From Pseudomonas ceruminis (lineage in GTDB: Bacteria > Pseudomonadota > Gammaproteobacteria > Pseudomonadales > Pseudomonadaceae): a stretch of DNA of 64,000 nt. The stretch lies in NCBI RefSeq assembly GCF_021602025.1, contig NZ_BQHW01000006.1, positions 1-64,000 on the forward strand. Reading direction: 5' to 3'. The stretch's first letter is position 1. The number at the start of each line of letters is the position of its first letter. The notes beneath the pieces are model-generated. The model saw only the letters and a program-made list of their open reading frames with translations. It made no database searches and had not been told where the DNA came from. Below, piece after piece: positions 27,998 to 37,696 of the stretch. A program made the position numbers and the translations under genes.

Positions 27998-28603
27998 ATG
28001 CCAATCGAACTGCTGCCCGAAACGCCTTCGCAGACTGCTGGCCCCTACGTGCACATCGGCCTGGCCTTGGAAGCGGCCGGCAACCCGACCCGAGATCAGG
28101 AAATCTGGAACCGCCTGGCCAAGCCGGACGCACCAGGCGAGCACATTGTGTTGATCGGCCACGTGTATGACGGCAACGGCCACCTGGTGCGCGATTCATT
28201 CCTTGAGATCTGGCAGGCCGACGCGGATGGCCACTACCAGGACGCCTACAACCTGGAAAACGCCTTCAACAGCTTCGGCCGCACCGCCACCACCTTCGAT
28301 GCCGGTGAATGGACCGTGCATACGGTCAAACCCGGCGTGGTGAAGAACGCTGCCGGTGTGCCCATGGCGCCGCACATCAACCTCAGCTTGTTTGCACGCG
28401 GCATCAACATCCACCTGCACACGCGTCTGTATTTCGATGACGAGGCACAGGCCAACGCCCAGTGCCCAGTGCTCAACCTGATCGAGCAGCCGCAGCGCCG
28501 TGAAACGTTGATTGCCAAGCGATGTGAAGTGGATGGGAAGACGGCGTATCGCTTCGATATCCGCATCCAGGGGGAAGGGGAGACGGTGTTCTTCGACTTC
28601 TGA
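27998..28603 (+). CDS. pcaG: Protocatechuate 3,4-dioxygenase alpha subunit
   Basis: PcaG (201 residues) has the intradiol dioxygenase fold without the iron ligands and contributes to the active-site pocket. The typical start (PETPSQTAGPYVHIGLAL) and the block VIDG-like HVYDGNGHLVRDSFLEIWQA are seen. It is the second gene of pcaHG. The stop is followed by a palindromic REP-like element. Confidence 0.96.
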   Translation: MPIELLPETPSQTAGPYVHIGLALEAAGNPTRDQEIWNRLAKPDAPGEHIVLIGHVYDGNGHLVRDSFLEIWQADADGHYQDAYNLENAFNSFGRTATTFDAGEWTVHTVKPGVVKNAAGVPMAPHINLSLFARGINIHLHTRLYFDDEAQANAQCPVLNLIEQPQRRETLIAKRCEVDGKTAYRFDIRIQGEGETVFFDF

Positions 28604-28617
28604 GTCAATTGAGGCCG

Positions 28618-28665
28618 CTTCCACAGGTCACCAGCGTTCTCAACAACGCTGGCGCATCCTGTGGG
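28618..28665. repeat. Nested palindrome after pcaG (REP-like)
   Basis: An inner hairpin CCAGCGTT/AACGCTGG (28631-28638 with 28645-28652) sits inside an outer pair CCACAGG/CCTGTGG. It lies between the convergent pcaG and trmA genes. The outer arms resemble REP ends. It may act as a terminator, but no T-run follows. Confidence 0.6.
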
Positions 28666-28716
28666 AGGGCCTTTCCCGGCGAATGGGCTGCACGGCAGCC
28701 CCCCGCAACCTGAAGA

Positions 28717-29802
28717 TCAGCGCCGAACCAGCAATACCCCACTCTCCATGTGGTGGGTATAGGGGAACTGGTCAAATAACGCGCAACGCTCGATTCGATG
28801 GGTATCCTGCAATTGCTCGATATTCGCGGCCAGTGTTTCCGGGTTGCACGAGATATACAGAATCCGCTCAAAGCGCCGTGTCAGCTCGCAGGTGTCAGGG
28901 TCCATGCCTGCACGCGGCGGGTCGACGAATACGGTACCGAACGCGTAGCTTTTCAGGTCGATGCCTTCCAGCCGGCGGAACGGGCGCACGTCGTTCAGCG
29001 CCTGGGTCAGCTCTTCGGCCGACAGGCGCACCAACCGCACGTTATCCACAGCGTTTTCGTCAAGGTTGCTCAGCGCGGCATTGACCGACGTCTTGCTGAT
29101 TTCCGTGGCCAGCACCTGGCGTACGCGGGTAGCCAGTGGCAAGGTGAAGTTGCCGTTACCGCAGTACAGCTCCAGCAGGTCGTCATCACGCTCACCGATG
29201 GCGTCGAACGCCCAGCTGAGCATCTTCTGGTTGACCGCGCCATTGGGTTGGGTGAAGGCGCCTTCCGGCTGGCGGTAGCTGAATACGCGGCCAGCCACGT
29301 CGAGTTTTTCCACCGCGTAATCGCGCCCGATCACCAGGCGCTTGCCTTTCGAGCGGCCGATCAGGCTTACCCCCAATTCCTCGGCCAGCTGCCGCGCTGC
29401 CACTTCCCATGCCTCGTCCAGCGGGCGGTGGTAGCACATCGTGACCATCGCGTCGCCGGCCAGGGTGGTGAGAAACTCCACCTGGAACAGGCGATTGCTC
29501 AGCGCCTCGCTGGCTTGCCAGGCCGCCTTCAGGCGGGGCATCAGTGCATTGATGCGCTCGCTGGCGATGGGAAAGTCCTCGATCAGGATGGCCTTATGCT
29601 TCTCACCCGGGGCGAACATCGCATAGTGGCGCTGGCCGTCTTCACGCCACAGGCGGAACTCGGCACGCAGGCGGTAGTGCTCGCGCGGCGAGTCGAAAAC
29701 GGCCGGATCCGGCGCTCCAAAGGGGGTCAGCAGCTCGCGCAGGCGGGCAACCTTGGCCTCCAGTTGCGCGTCATAGGTGGAGGGGTCGAAAACAGCACTC
29801 AT
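28717..29802 (-). CDS. trmA: tRNA (uracil-5-)-methyltransferase TrmA
   Basis: TrmA (361 residues) makes m5U54 in the T-loop of tRNAs with SAM. The SAM motif is [14 protein letters not shown] (about residues 215-228) and the catalytic Cys lies in YISCNPETL (about 323-331), with [10 protein letters not shown] before it. Length and motifs match E. coli TrmA (366). Its start overlaps the stop of the upstream permease gene as ATGA, so the two are probably co-transcribed. Confidence 0.96.
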   Translation of the reverse strand: MSAVFDPSTYDAQLEAKVARLRELLTPFGAPDPAVFDSPREHYRLRAEFRLWREDGQRHYAMFAPGEKHKAILIEDFPIASERINALMPRLKAAWQASEALSNRLFQVEFLTTLAGDAMVTMCYHRPLDEAWEVAARQLAEELGVSLIGRSKGKRLVIGRDYAVEKLDVAGRVFSYRQPEGAFTQPNGAVNQKMLSWAFDAIGERDDDLLELYCGNGNFTLPLATRVRQVLATEISKTSVNAALSNLDENAVDNVRLVRLSAEELTQALNDVRPFRRLEGIDLKSYAFGTVFVDPPRAGMDPDTCELTRRFERILYISCNPETLAANIEQLQDTHRIERCALFDQFPYTHHMESGVLLVRR

Positions 29803-31094
29803 GCGTTGAACCAGCCCAGCTTGATGACGAATAGGATGGAAAGGATCACCAAGGCCGGGTTCAGGTCGCGGTGGCGGCCGGAGATCAGCTTGACAGCAGT
29901 CCAGGCAATGAAGCCGAACGCAATGCCGTTGGCAATCGAATAGGTCAGCGGCATGGCCAGGGCGGTCACCACCACGGGGGCGGCCTCAGTCACATCATCC
30001 CAGTTTATTTCCGCCAGGCCCGAGGCCATCAGTACCGCGACGAACAGCAGCGCCGGGGCGGTGGCGAAGGCTGGCACGCTACCGGCCAGCGGGGCGAAGA
30101 ACAACGCCAGCAGGAACAACACGGCGACCACGATGGCCGTCAAGCCGGTACGGCCACCGGCACTCACGCCTGCGGCAGACTCGATGTAGCTGGTAGTGGT
30201 CGAGGTGCCCAGCAGCGAGCCGGCCATGGCGGCGGTGCTGTCGGCGATCAGGGCGCGGCCCATCTTCGGCATGTGGCCGTCCTTGCCCATCAGCCCGGCG
30301 CGTTTGGCCACGCCGATCAGGGTGCCCGAGTTGTCGAACAGGTCGACGAACAGGAAGGCAAAGATCACGCTCACCAGGCCCACATCGAGGGCACCGGCGA
30401 TGTCCAACTGAAGGAAAGTCGGTGCCAGCGACGGCGGCATGGAGACGATGCCGCCGAATGGCGTCACGCCCATCACGATTGAGGCGACCGTGACGGCCAG
30501 AATGCCGATCAGCACCGCACCGCGCACCTTCAGCGATTCGAGCCCGACGATCAGGAAGAAGCCCAGCGTGGCCAGGATCGGTGCGGGCTGCTTGAGGTCG
30601 CCCAAGCCCACCAGAGTGGCCGGGTTATCGACGACGATGCCGGCGTTGTGCAGGGCGATGAACGCTAGGAACAAGCCGATGCCCGCCGCGATGGCCGAGC
30701 GAAGCGGCAGCGGGATGCTGTTCACGATCCATTCGCGGATGCGGAAAATCGACAGCAGGAAGAACATCACGGCCGAGAGGAACACCGCACCCAGTGCGAC
30801 CTGCCAGGTGTGGCCCATGTGCAGGACCACCGTGTAGGTGAAGAACGCGTTCAGGCCCATGCCCGGCGCCAGGGCAATCGGGTAGTTGGCGATCAGGCCC
30901 ATGGTCGCTGAGCCGATGGCCGCAGCCAGGCAGGTGGCGACGAAGATCGCCCCTTTGTCCATGCCGGTCTCGCCGAGGATGCTCGGGTTGACGAACAGGA
31001 TATAGGCCATGGCCAGGAAGGTAGTGACGCCCGCGAGAATCTCGGTGCGCACGTTGGTGTTGTGTGCTCTTAGTTGAAACAGCCTTTCCAGCAT
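29799..31094 (-). CDS. AzgA-type adenine/guanine/hypoxanthine permease (NCS2)
   Basis: The 431-residue membrane protein is of the AzgA branch of purine permeases: [19 protein letters not shown] near the N-terminus, [15 protein letters not shown], and the [19 protein letters not shown] segment before the second inverted half. About 13 TM helices are expected. It imports purine bases with protons. It overlaps trmA by 4 nt and is the first gene of that pair. Substrate preference (adenine or hypoxanthine) is not decided by sequence. Confidence 0.92.
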   Translation of the reverse strand: MLERLFQLRAHNTNVRTEILAGVTTFLAMAYILFVNPSILGETGMDKGAIFVATCLAAAIGSATMGLIANYPIALAPGMGLNAFFTYTVVLHMGHTWQVALGAVFLSAVMFFLLSIFRIREWIVNSIPLPLRSAIAAGIGLFLAFIALHNAGIVVDNPATLVGLGDLKQPAPILATLGFFLIVGLESLKVRGAVLIGILAVTVASIVMGVTPFGGIVSMPPSLAPTFLQLDIAGALDVGLVSVIFAFLFVDLFDNSGTLIGVAKRAGLMGKDGHMPKMGRALIADSTAAMAGSLLGTSTTTSYIESAAGVSAGGRTGLTAIVVAVLFLLALFFAPLAGSVPAFATAPALLFVAVLMASGLAEINWDDVTEAAPVVVTALAMPLTYSIANGIAFGFIAWTAVKLISGRHRDLNPALVILSILFVIKLGWFNA

Positions 31095-31312
31095 GCCCGC
31101 TCCCCAAGGCGCCCCCGGCGCCGTGAATGTATCGACCCCATCAGCAAAGCACAGACCGTACCGGTTGCCGTGGTTTTGTGTGGGGAGGAAAAAAGCCGCG
31201 CATCATACCAGCATGGCTGGCGGGGGCCTATGGCCGTTGGGGAATGGACGTTGAGTGCGTCCATCCGGCCCCATCCGCGGCTTTTCGGCGACAGGGCCCT
31301 CGAGTCGGCACG

Positions 31313-32533
31313 TTACCCGTTGTGCAAGCGGTCCCGCTTGGCCAGCGTAGGGAACAGTTTTATCCACACCCCCGTCACCACCAATGTGCCCACACCGCCG
31401 AGCACCACGGCTGGCACTGTGCCAAACCAGTGCGCCGTCACCCCGGATTCGAACTCGCCGAGCTGATTCGAGGCACCGATGAACAGGCCGTTCACCGCGC
31501 TCACCCGGCCACGCATCTCGTCTGGCGTTTCCAGTTGCACGAAGGCCCCGCGGATCACCATGCTGATCATGTCCGCCGCGCCCAGCACCACCAGCACCGC
31601 CAGCGAGAACCAGAACGAAGTTGACAGGCCGAAGGCGATGGTCGCTACGCCGAAGACGCCGACCGCGGTGAACATGGTACGGCCGACTTTGCGCTGTACC
31701 GGGAAGCGTGCCAGCCACACCGACATCAGCAATGCCCCCACTGCCGGTGCCGAACGCAGCAGGCCCAGGCCCCAGGGGCCGGTGAGCAGGATGTCCTTGG
31801 CGAACACCGGCAGCAGCGCAGTGGCACCGCCCAACAGGACGGCGAACAGATCGAGCGAAATTGCTCCGAGGATATCGGGTCGGCTGCGGATGAAACGGAT
31901 TCCGGCCAGCAGCGACTCCAGGTTGGCGCGCCCGCGCTGGGGAACCTGCTGGCGCGAATCCAGGCTCAGCATCAGCAGGCAGGCAATGGCGTACAGAGCC
32001 ACCGTAGGGCCATACACCCAGATACTGCCGAAAGCATACAGAAAGCCGCCCACGGCGGGCGCGACGATGGTCGCTGCCTGGGTAGCCGAGGCCGAGGCCG
32101 CCACTGCCCGTGGAAACAGCCCGGCGGGGACCACGTTGGGCAACAGCGCCTGGGTGGCGGGCATCTCGAACGAGCGGGTAGCACCCAACAGGAAAGCCAG
32201 GGCGAAGATCAGCTCGCGGCTGACGTTGTCGGTGGCGCTGCCCAGCGCCAGCACCAGGGCGATCAGGCCCTGCAGCGTCTGGCACAGGGCCGCGACCTTG
32301 CGCCGGTCATAGCGGTCGGCTACATGCCCGGTGTGCAGCATGAACAGTACCCGTGGCGCAAACTCGACCAGGCCGACCAGGCCCAGGTCAAGCACGTTGC
32401 CGGTGAGTTGGTAGAGGTGCCAGCCAATGGCCACGGTCAGCATCTGAAAGCCGCTGGCGGTGAAAACACGGGCCAGCCAGAAGGCCATGAAAGGGCGGTG
32501 GTGACGCAACAACTGCGGTGTGGAATCGGACAT
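31313..32533 (-). CDS. MFS exporter (EntS/enterobactin-exporter-like)
   Basis: The 406-residue protein has 12 hydrophobic helices and the MFS motif GHVADRYDRRKVAAL in the loop after helix 2 (about residues 71-85). Sequence style fits the MFS_3/EntS-like exporters of small molecules. No siderophore genes are adjacent, so the substrate is unknown. The ATG follows a poor Shine-Dalgarno region. A 218-nt interval without recognised genes separates it from the permease. Confidence 0.85.
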   Translation of the reverse strand: MSDSTPQLLRHHRPFMAFWLARVFTASGFQMLTVAIGWHLYQLTGNVLDLGLVGLVEFAPRVLFMLHTGHVADRYDRRKVAALCQTLQGLIALVLALGSATDNVSRELIFALAFLLGATRSFEMPATQALLPNVVPAGLFPRAVAASASATQAATIVAPAVGGFLYAFGSIWVYGPTVALYAIACLLMLSLDSRQQVPQRGRANLESLLAGIRFIRSRPDILGAISLDLFAVLLGGATALLPVFAKDILLTGPWGLGLLRSAPAVGALLMSVWLARFPVQRKVGRTMFTAVGVFGVATIAFGLSTSFWFSLAVLVVLGAADMISMVIRGAFVQLETPDEMRGRVSAVNGLFIGASNQLGEFESGVTAHWFGTVPAVVLGGVGTLVVTGVWIKLFPTLAKRDRLHNG

Positions 32534-32716
32534 CGGAAGCTGTGGCCTCGGCGCAGTAGAGGGGCCGGAAGATTATCATCTGTTTGTAACAAGCAGTTAC
32601 TGTTTGCCCTGTTCGGCACTTTTTCGCGCGTTATTGAAGAGGGTGAGACAACGGGTCACGCGGCATTCAACCACACGGCCCGGCAGGCCATTCACGACTA
32701 TGCTTCCTAGCATTCG

Positions 32717-32730
32717 TTGATCTGGATCAA
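32717..32730. promoter_or_regulatory. Anr/FNR box upstream of cioA
   Basis: TTGAT-CTGG-ATCAA is a perfect FNR/Anr palindrome, 147 nt before the cioA ATG, in an otherwise gene-free 343-base interval (32534-32876). In P. putida Anr represses the cyanide-insensitive oxidase under low oxygen, so a repressing role is expected. Nothing else was recognised in the interval. Confidence 0.8.
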
Positions 32731-32876
32731 TCGTTCCAGACGCAACGAATAGGCCTTTGGGCCCAATTCCCTGCGATTGCACAGAACAATTCCAACGCAG
32801 CGCACTCGATTAACGTGGGGGCAGCAGGCGTGACGGCCATGGGCCCAAACGCCGGATTATCTGAAGAGGAAGCACT

Positions 32877-34313
32877 ATGTTCGGTTTAGAGGCCCTAGAT
32901 CTCGCCCGAATCCAGTTTGCGTTTACCGTGTCCTTTCACATTTTGTTCCCGGCCATCACCATTGGCCTGGCGAGCTACCTGGCCGTCCTCGAAGGCCTTT
33001 GGCTGAGGAGCCACAACCAGGTCTACCGTGACCTTTACCACTTCTGGTCGAAGATCTTCGCCGTCAACTTCGGCATGGGTGTGGTTTCCGGCCTGGTCAT
33101 GGCCTATCAGTTCGGCACCAACTGGAGCCGTTTTTCCGACTTCGCCGGTGCGGTCACAGGCCCCTTGCTCACCTACGAGGTGCTGACCGCCTTCTTCCTC
33201 GAGGCGGGGTTCCTGGGGGTCATGCTGTTTGGCTGGAACCGCGTGGGCCGTGGCCTGCACTTCTTCGCCACGGTAATGGTGGCCATTGGCACCTTGGTGT
33301 CGACCTTCTGGATCCTGGCGTCCAACAGCTGGATGCAAACCCCGCAAGGCCACGAAATCATCGACGGCCGCGTGGTGCCGGTGGATTGGTTGGCAGTGAT
33401 CTTCAACCCGTCGTTCCCCTACCGGTTGATGCACATGGCCACTGCCGCGTTCGTCGCCACGGCGTTCTTCGTCGGGGCCTCGGCGGCATGGCACCTGCTG
33501 CGTGGGCGTGACAACCCGGCAGTGCGCAAGATGCTCTCGATGGCCATGTGGATGGCTTTGGTGGTTGCCCCGATCCAGGCTGTAATCGGCGACTTCCACG
33601 GCCTCAATACGCTCAAGCACCAGCCGGTGAAAATCGCCGCTATCGAAGGCCATTGGGAAAACGTCCCTGGCGAACCTACCCCGTTGATCCTGTTCGGCCT
33701 CCCCGACATGAAGGCCGAGACCACCCGCTTCAAGGTTGAGATCCCGGCGCTCGGCAGCCTGATTCTCACCCACAGCCTGGACAAGCAGGTGCCGGCAATG
33801 AAGGAGTTCCCGCCCGAGGACCGGCCCAACTCGACCATTGTCTTCTGGTCGTTCCGGGTCATGGTCGGGCTTGGGTTCCTGATGATCTTCGTCGGCCTGT
33901 GGAGCCTGTGGCTGCGCAAGCGCGGCACGCTCTACAGCTCACGGCCGTTCCTGTACCTGACCCTGTGGATGGGGCCGTCCGGCCTGATTGCCATCCTGGC
34001 AGGCTGGTTCACCACCGAGATTGGCCGTCAGCCGTGGGTGGTCTATGGCCTGATGCGCACTTCGGAGGGGGTTTCCAACCATAGCTACACCCAGCTCGGC
34101 TTCACCTTGGTGGCGTTCGTGGTGGTGTACTTCGCCCTGTTTGGCACCGGCCTGGGCTACATGATGCGCCTGGTGCGCAAAGGGCCGAAGACGGGTGAGG
34201 GCGATGAGCATACACCGGGTGGCCCCGGCCAGAAACGCACACCGGCACGTCCGCTGTCTGCCGCCGATGATGGCCGTGAGGCCACCACTGCCAGCCTGAG
34301 CAAGGAGAACTGA
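32877..34313 (+). CDS. cioA: Cyanide-insensitive ubiquinol oxidase subunit I (CioA)
   Basis: CioA (478 residues) is the quinol-oxidising, haem-bearing subunit of a bd-type oxidase. Landmarks are RIQFAFTVSFHILFPAIT with the first haem ligand His near residue 21, LEAGFLGVMLFGWNRVG and the GRQPWVVYGLMRTSEG segment. The periplasmic Q-loop is short, as in CIO rather than canonical CydA. A hydrophilic C-terminal tail follows. GAGGAAGC precedes the ATG. It heads an operon with cioB and a small ORF, under a likely Anr-controlled promoter. Confidence 0.95.
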   Translation: MFGLEALDLARIQFAFTVSFHILFPAITIGLASYLAVLEGLWLRSHNQVYRDLYHFWSKIFAVNFGMGVVSGLVMAYQFGTNWSRFSDFAGAVTGPLLTYEVLTAFFLEAGFLGVMLFGWNRVGRGLHFFATVMVAIGTLVSTFWILASNSWMQTPQGHEIIDGRVVPVDWLAVIFNPSFPYRLMHMATAAFVATAFFVGASAAWHLLRGRDNPAVRKMLSMAMWMALVVAPIQAVIGDFHGLNTLKHQPVKIAAIEGHWENVPGEPTPLILFGLPDMKAETTRFKVEIPALGSLILTHSLDKQVPAMKEFPPEDRPNSTIVFWSFRVMVGLGFLMIFVGLWSLWLRKRGTLYSSRPFLYLTLWMGPSGLIAILAGWFTTEIGRQPWVVYGLMRTSEGVSNHSYTQLGFTLVAFVVVYFALFGTGLGYMMRLVRKGPKTGEGDEHTPGGPGQKRTPARPLSAADDGREATTASLSKEN

Positions 34314-34316
34314 GTC

Positions 34317-35324
34317 ATGGGCATCGACCTTCCGCTGATCTGGGCCGTGATCATTATCTTCGGCGTCATGATGTACGTGGTGATGGATGGTTTCGACCTG
34401 GGAATCGGCATGCTCTTCCCCTTCGTCAAGGGCGAGCAGGACCGTGATGTGATGATGAACACCGTCGCCCCCGTATGGGACGGTAACGAAACCTGGCTGA
34501 TCCTCGGCGGTGCCGGCCTGTTCGGGGCCTTCCCGTTGGCCTATTCGGTGGTACTCGAGGCGCTGTACCTGCCGTTGATTCTGATGCTGATCGGCTTGAT
34601 CTTTCGCGGCGTGGCCTTCGAGTTCCGCTTCAAGGCCAAGGCCGACAAGCGCCATATCTGGGACAAGGCATTCATCTGGGGGTCGCTGGTCGCGACGTTC
34701 TTCCAGGGCGTTGCACTGGGCGCGTTCATCGAAGGCTTCAAGGTGGTCGACCGCCACTTCGTTGGTGGCACGCTCGACTGGCTGACCCCGTTCAGCCTGT
34801 TCAGTGGCCTGGGGTTGATCGTTGCCTATACCCTGCTGGGTTGTACTTGGTTGATCATGAAGACCGAGGGGCCGCTGCAACAGCAGATGCATGACCTGGC
34901 CAAGCCGCTGGCGCTAGTACTGCTGGTGGTGATCGGCATAGTCAGCCTGTGGACGCCGATCGCCTATCCGCAGATCGCCGACCGCTGGTTCAGCATGCCC
35001 AACCTGATCTGGTTCATGCCAGTGCCGCTGCTGGTGCTGGTGACCTTCTACGGGTTGCTCAAGGCCGTGGCCCGCAATGCCCATTACACCCCGTTCCTGC
35101 TCACCTTGGTGTTGATCTTCCTCGGCTATAGCGGCCTGGGCATCAGCCTGTGGCCAAACATCATCCCGCCGTCGATCTCGATCTGGGAGGCGGCCGCACC
35201 GCCGCAGAGCCAAGGCTTCATGCTGGTGGGCACATTGTTCATCCTGCCGTTCATCCTTGGGTATACCTTCTGGAGTTACTACGTATTCCGCGGCAAGGTG
35301 ACCCACGAAGACGGCTATCACTAG
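34317..35324 (+). CDS. cioB: Cyanide-insensitive ubiquinol oxidase subunit II (CioB)
   Basis: CioB (335 residues) is the second integral subunit of the bd-type oxidase. It has the CydB hallmark YVVMDGFDLGIGMLFPF at residues 18-34 and NTVAPVWDGNETWLILGGAG. It starts 3 nt after cioA. A DUF2474-type small gene starts 9 nt downstream. About eight TM helices are expected. Confidence 0.95.
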   Translation: MGIDLPLIWAVIIIFGVMMYVVMDGFDLGIGMLFPFVKGEQDRDVMMNTVAPVWDGNETWLILGGAGLFGAFPLAYSVVLEALYLPLILMLIGLIFRGVAFEFRFKAKADKRHIWDKAFIWGSLVATFFQGVALGAFIEGFKVVDRHFVGGTLDWLTPFSLFSGLGLIVAYTLLGCTWLIMKTEGPLQQQMHDLAKPLALVLLVVIGIVSLWTPIAYPQIADRWFSMPNLIWFMPVPLLVLVTFYGLLKAVARNAHYTPFLLTLVLIFLGYSGLGISLWPNIIPPSISIWEAAAPPQSQGFMLVGTLFILPFILGYTFWSYYVFRGKVTHEDGYH

Positions 35325-35333
35325 GAGGGGCGC

Positions 35334-35489
35334 ATGATGACTGGCAAACATGGCCTTGAAGAGAAAAAGCCATTCTGGCAGCGGTTGGGCTGGCTGCTGC
35401 TGATCTGGGCGATGAGCGTGGCGGCACTGGGTGTGGCTGCCTGGGTGATGCGCCTGTTCATGGGCGCGGCCGGGCTCACCACCCATTGA
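35334..35489 (+). CDS. DUF2474-type small membrane protein of the cio operon
   Basis: A 51-codon gene starts at ATG (a second in-frame ATG is adjacent) after AGGAGGGG, 9 nt past the cioB stop. The product is one TM helix (about residues 20-43, WLLLIWAMSVAALGVAAWVM) preceded by a basic KKPFWQRLG segment. Position and pattern fit DUF2474 proteins that accompany cyanide-insensitive oxidases and recall CydX, which stabilises cytochrome bd. The stabilising role is inference. Its very strong ribosome-binding site supports translation. Confidence 0.82.
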   Translation: MMTGKHGLEEKKPFWQRLGWLLLIWAMSVAALGVAAWVMRLFMGAAGLTTH

Positions 35490-35500
35490 CCGAGGCGCTG

Positions 35501-35530
35501 CAAGGCCGCCGCTGAAGGTAGGCGGCCTTG
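35501..35530. terminator. Hairpin after the cio operon
   Basis: CAAGGCCGCC (35501-35510) pairs with GGCGGCCTTG (35521-35530) around a 10-nt loop. It is 12 nt after the small cio gene. No U-run follows, so efficiency is uncertain. It lies between the cio operon and the convergent rlmG. Confidence 0.6.
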
Positions 35531-35562
35531 TGGGGTGAAGGGCCGCAGCGCGGCCCCGGCCT

Positions 35563-36687
35563 CTACTTGCGGGCTTTGAGAATGACGAACTTTGGCGTCG
35601 CCGCCACCTGTTCGACGCCCCGGAACAGCCTTGCCAGCTTGCTGTGGTAACCCAGGTGACGGTTGCCGACGATGTACAGCGCGCCGCCCACCACCAGCGC
35701 CTCACGCGCTTGCTGGAACATGCGCCAGGCGAGGAAGTCGCCGACCACTTGCTGTTGGTGGAACGGCGGGTTGCACAGCACTACATCCAGCGACTGCTTT
35801 TCTACCCCCGCCAGGCCATCACCCGCCAAAACGCTTACCGCACGGTCGCCCAATGCGGCCTGCCAGTTTTCCTGCGCCGACTGCACCGCCATGTACGATT
35901 CGTCCACCAGCGTGTAATGAGCATCGGGGTTGACCAGCGCACTGGCGATGGCCACCACGCCATTGCCACACCCCAGGTCGGCAACACGTGCGTTGCCCAG
36001 GTTTCGGGGCAGGTGCGGGAGAAACGCGCGGGTGCCGATGTCCAGGCCTTCGCGGCAGAACACGTTGGCATGGTTGAGCAGTTCCAGTGGCGGTGAGTCC
36101 AGCAGGTAGCGGGTGGGGTAGGGCGAACGTGCGGCAGGGCGCTGTTCGACGGTGGCTGTCAGCAGCCGCGCCTTTTTTTGCGCCAGCGACGCCTGCACCG
36201 GGCCGATGTATTTCTCCAGCAGATCACCGGCGGCCCGCGGCAGGTGCTTGATCATTGCTGCAGCGATGACCTGAGCGCCAGGGGCCAGGTGGCCTTGCAG
36301 GCGGATCAGTTGTTCTTCAAGCAGTGCCAAGGTCTTGGGAACCCGCACCAGGACCCGATCGAAGGTGCCTTGCCACTGCTCGCTGGCGGGCACGAAAGGT
36401 ACGCTGTCGAAGGCCATGCCGTTGCGCGCGAGGTTTTTTTCGAGGGCCAGGTGAGCCAGGTAAGAGTCACCACTGCTGCATACCGAAAGGTGGCCGACCA
36501 GGCTGGCGGCCAAGGCACCAAAGCTGTCGTTGAGCACCAGAACTCGGCTCGCTTTGGCCAACTGCTGCGCATGCAACTGTTCGAGCAGGTACTCATCGGC
36601 GGCATCGAAGGCTTGCAGCGGGTCGTTGGCCTGGTCCGGTTGGCGGATCAGGTCGAGTTCGGCGTAAGGGGTGGTCAACAGGGGCAT
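35563..36687 (-). CDS. rlmG: RlmG-type 23S rRNA (guanine-N2) methyltransferase
   Basis: The 374-residue enzyme has a duplicated methyltransferase fold. The C-terminal, active half has the SAM motif DLGCGNGVVAI (about residues 227-237) and the catalytic LCNPPFHQ (about 294-301) of N2-guanine methyltransferases. RlmG methylates G1835 of 23S rRNA in E. coli; RsmC is the closest alternative, and the length favours RlmG. The start at the product beginning MPLLTTPYAE was chosen over one 30 nt upstream because the family starts there. Confidence 0.87.
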   Translation of the reverse strand: MPLLTTPYAELDLIRQPDQANDPLQAFDAADEYLLEQLHAQQLAKASRVLVLNDSFGALAASLVGHLSVCSSGDSYLAHLALEKNLARNGMAFDSVPFVPASEQWQGTFDRVLVRVPKTLALLEEQLIRLQGHLAPGAQVIAAAMIKHLPRAAGDLLEKYIGPVQASLAQKKARLLTATVEQRPAARSPYPTRYLLDSPPLELLNHANVFCREGLDIGTRAFLPHLPRNLGNARVADLGCGNGVVAIASALVNPDAHYTLVDESYMAVQSAQENWQAALGDRAVSVLAGDGLAGVEKQSLDVVLCNPPFHQQQVVGDFLAWRMFQQAREALVVGGALYIVGNRHLGYHSKLARLFRGVEQVAATPKFVILKARK

Positions 36688-36780
36688 GGCGTCTGGCTCG
36701 GGTACGGATCTGCCCACAGCGGATCGCCATGAGCTTTGGTACGCGATTCTACAGCGCTTTGCCGAAGGTCGCAGGCATGG

Positions 36781-37494
36781 CTATTGATCGATCAGGCCAC
36801 GCATCATGGCAATGGCGATGGCGCCCGCTTTGTTGGAGGCGTTGGTCTTGGTGATGACACTGCGGATGTGGAAGTTCACGGTGCTTTGCGAGAGGGACAA
36901 GATGCAGGCCACATCGGCGGCTGTCTTGCCGGCGGCTGACCATCGAAGGACCTCGAGTTCTCGCTCGCTCATCTTCGGGTGGGGCAGGCTGAGCTTGGCC
37001 AGGTGGTACTGACAAACGATGTCGTGCAGCGTGTGGCACAACCACTGTACCCGACCGGCCTTTTCGTAGAGCTCGGCGATGCTTACCTCGTCTGCGGGCC
37101 TTGCGACACTGACCTGGCTTTCGTTGTGTTGAAGATCGTGCAGCGACTGTGTCCAGCCGTGGCGCAAGCCATGCAGGCACGCTTGTTCGCGATATTGCGG
37201 GGCTTCGCGGTACAGCTCGTCGGTCCACAGCACCGGCGTGGTCGAGCTGTGGCTTCTGGTTGCGGCGAGGTCCTGTTTGTAGAACTCATCGCGCTGATAG
37301 CGTTCGATCCAGGCTTTCGAATAATTACTGTAGAGGTAGAGCTTGGGGGCTTGAGCGGCGAGCTGGATACGAATCTTCAGTCCCAGGAATTCCATACCTA
37401 GATCCTGCACCAAGTGTACTGCGAGGTCGAAGGCTCTCTGGGGTGTTCGCTCGCTGGTCAAGCTGTGCAGGTATTCGTGATTCCAATGAGGCAT
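36781..37494 (-). CDS. ppoR: PpoR-like LuxR solo quorum-sensing regulator
   Basis: The 237-residue regulator has an N-terminal autoinducer-binding domain (about residues 15-165) and a C-terminal LuxR helix-turn-helix (about 172-237, MSERELEVLRWSAAGKTAAD then STVNFHIRSVI). The ligand pocket keeps Trp and Tyr (SKAWIERYQ), Asp in YKQDLAA and the LW of PVLWTD, but the Pro usual after that Asp is Leu. No luxI gene is in the window. Length and the fpr-mscL-radA neighbourhood match PpoR of P. putida, a LuxR solo that can bind 3-oxo-C6-HSL. Identification rests on synteny and family features. Confidence 0.87.
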   Translation of the reverse strand: MPHWNHEYLHSLTSERTPQRAFDLAVHLVQDLGMEFLGLKIRIQLAAQAPKLYLYSNYSKAWIERYQRDEFYKQDLAATRSHSSTTPVLWTDELYREAPQYREQACLHGLRHGWTQSLHDLQHNESQVSVARPADEVSIAELYEKAGRVQWLCHTLHDIVCQYHLAKLSLPHPKMSERELEVLRWSAAGKTAADVACILSLSQSTVNFHIRSVITKTNASNKAGAIAIAMMRGLIDQ

Positions 37495-37696
37495 ATATCA
37501 CCTTCCCTCGGGCCCGGATCCAATCTGTACGGGATGAGTTTAGAAAAGACTGAGTGCAGAGTTGGGTCTTTTCGTTATAGATGCCATGATTTTTTATGAT
37601 ATATGCGCGATCATGTTGCGTTATCCCCACACACCAGCGGTTTTTATCCACGCCACTTTGCGCGACACTGGGCGCATGCAATTTATGGAGCCCGTC

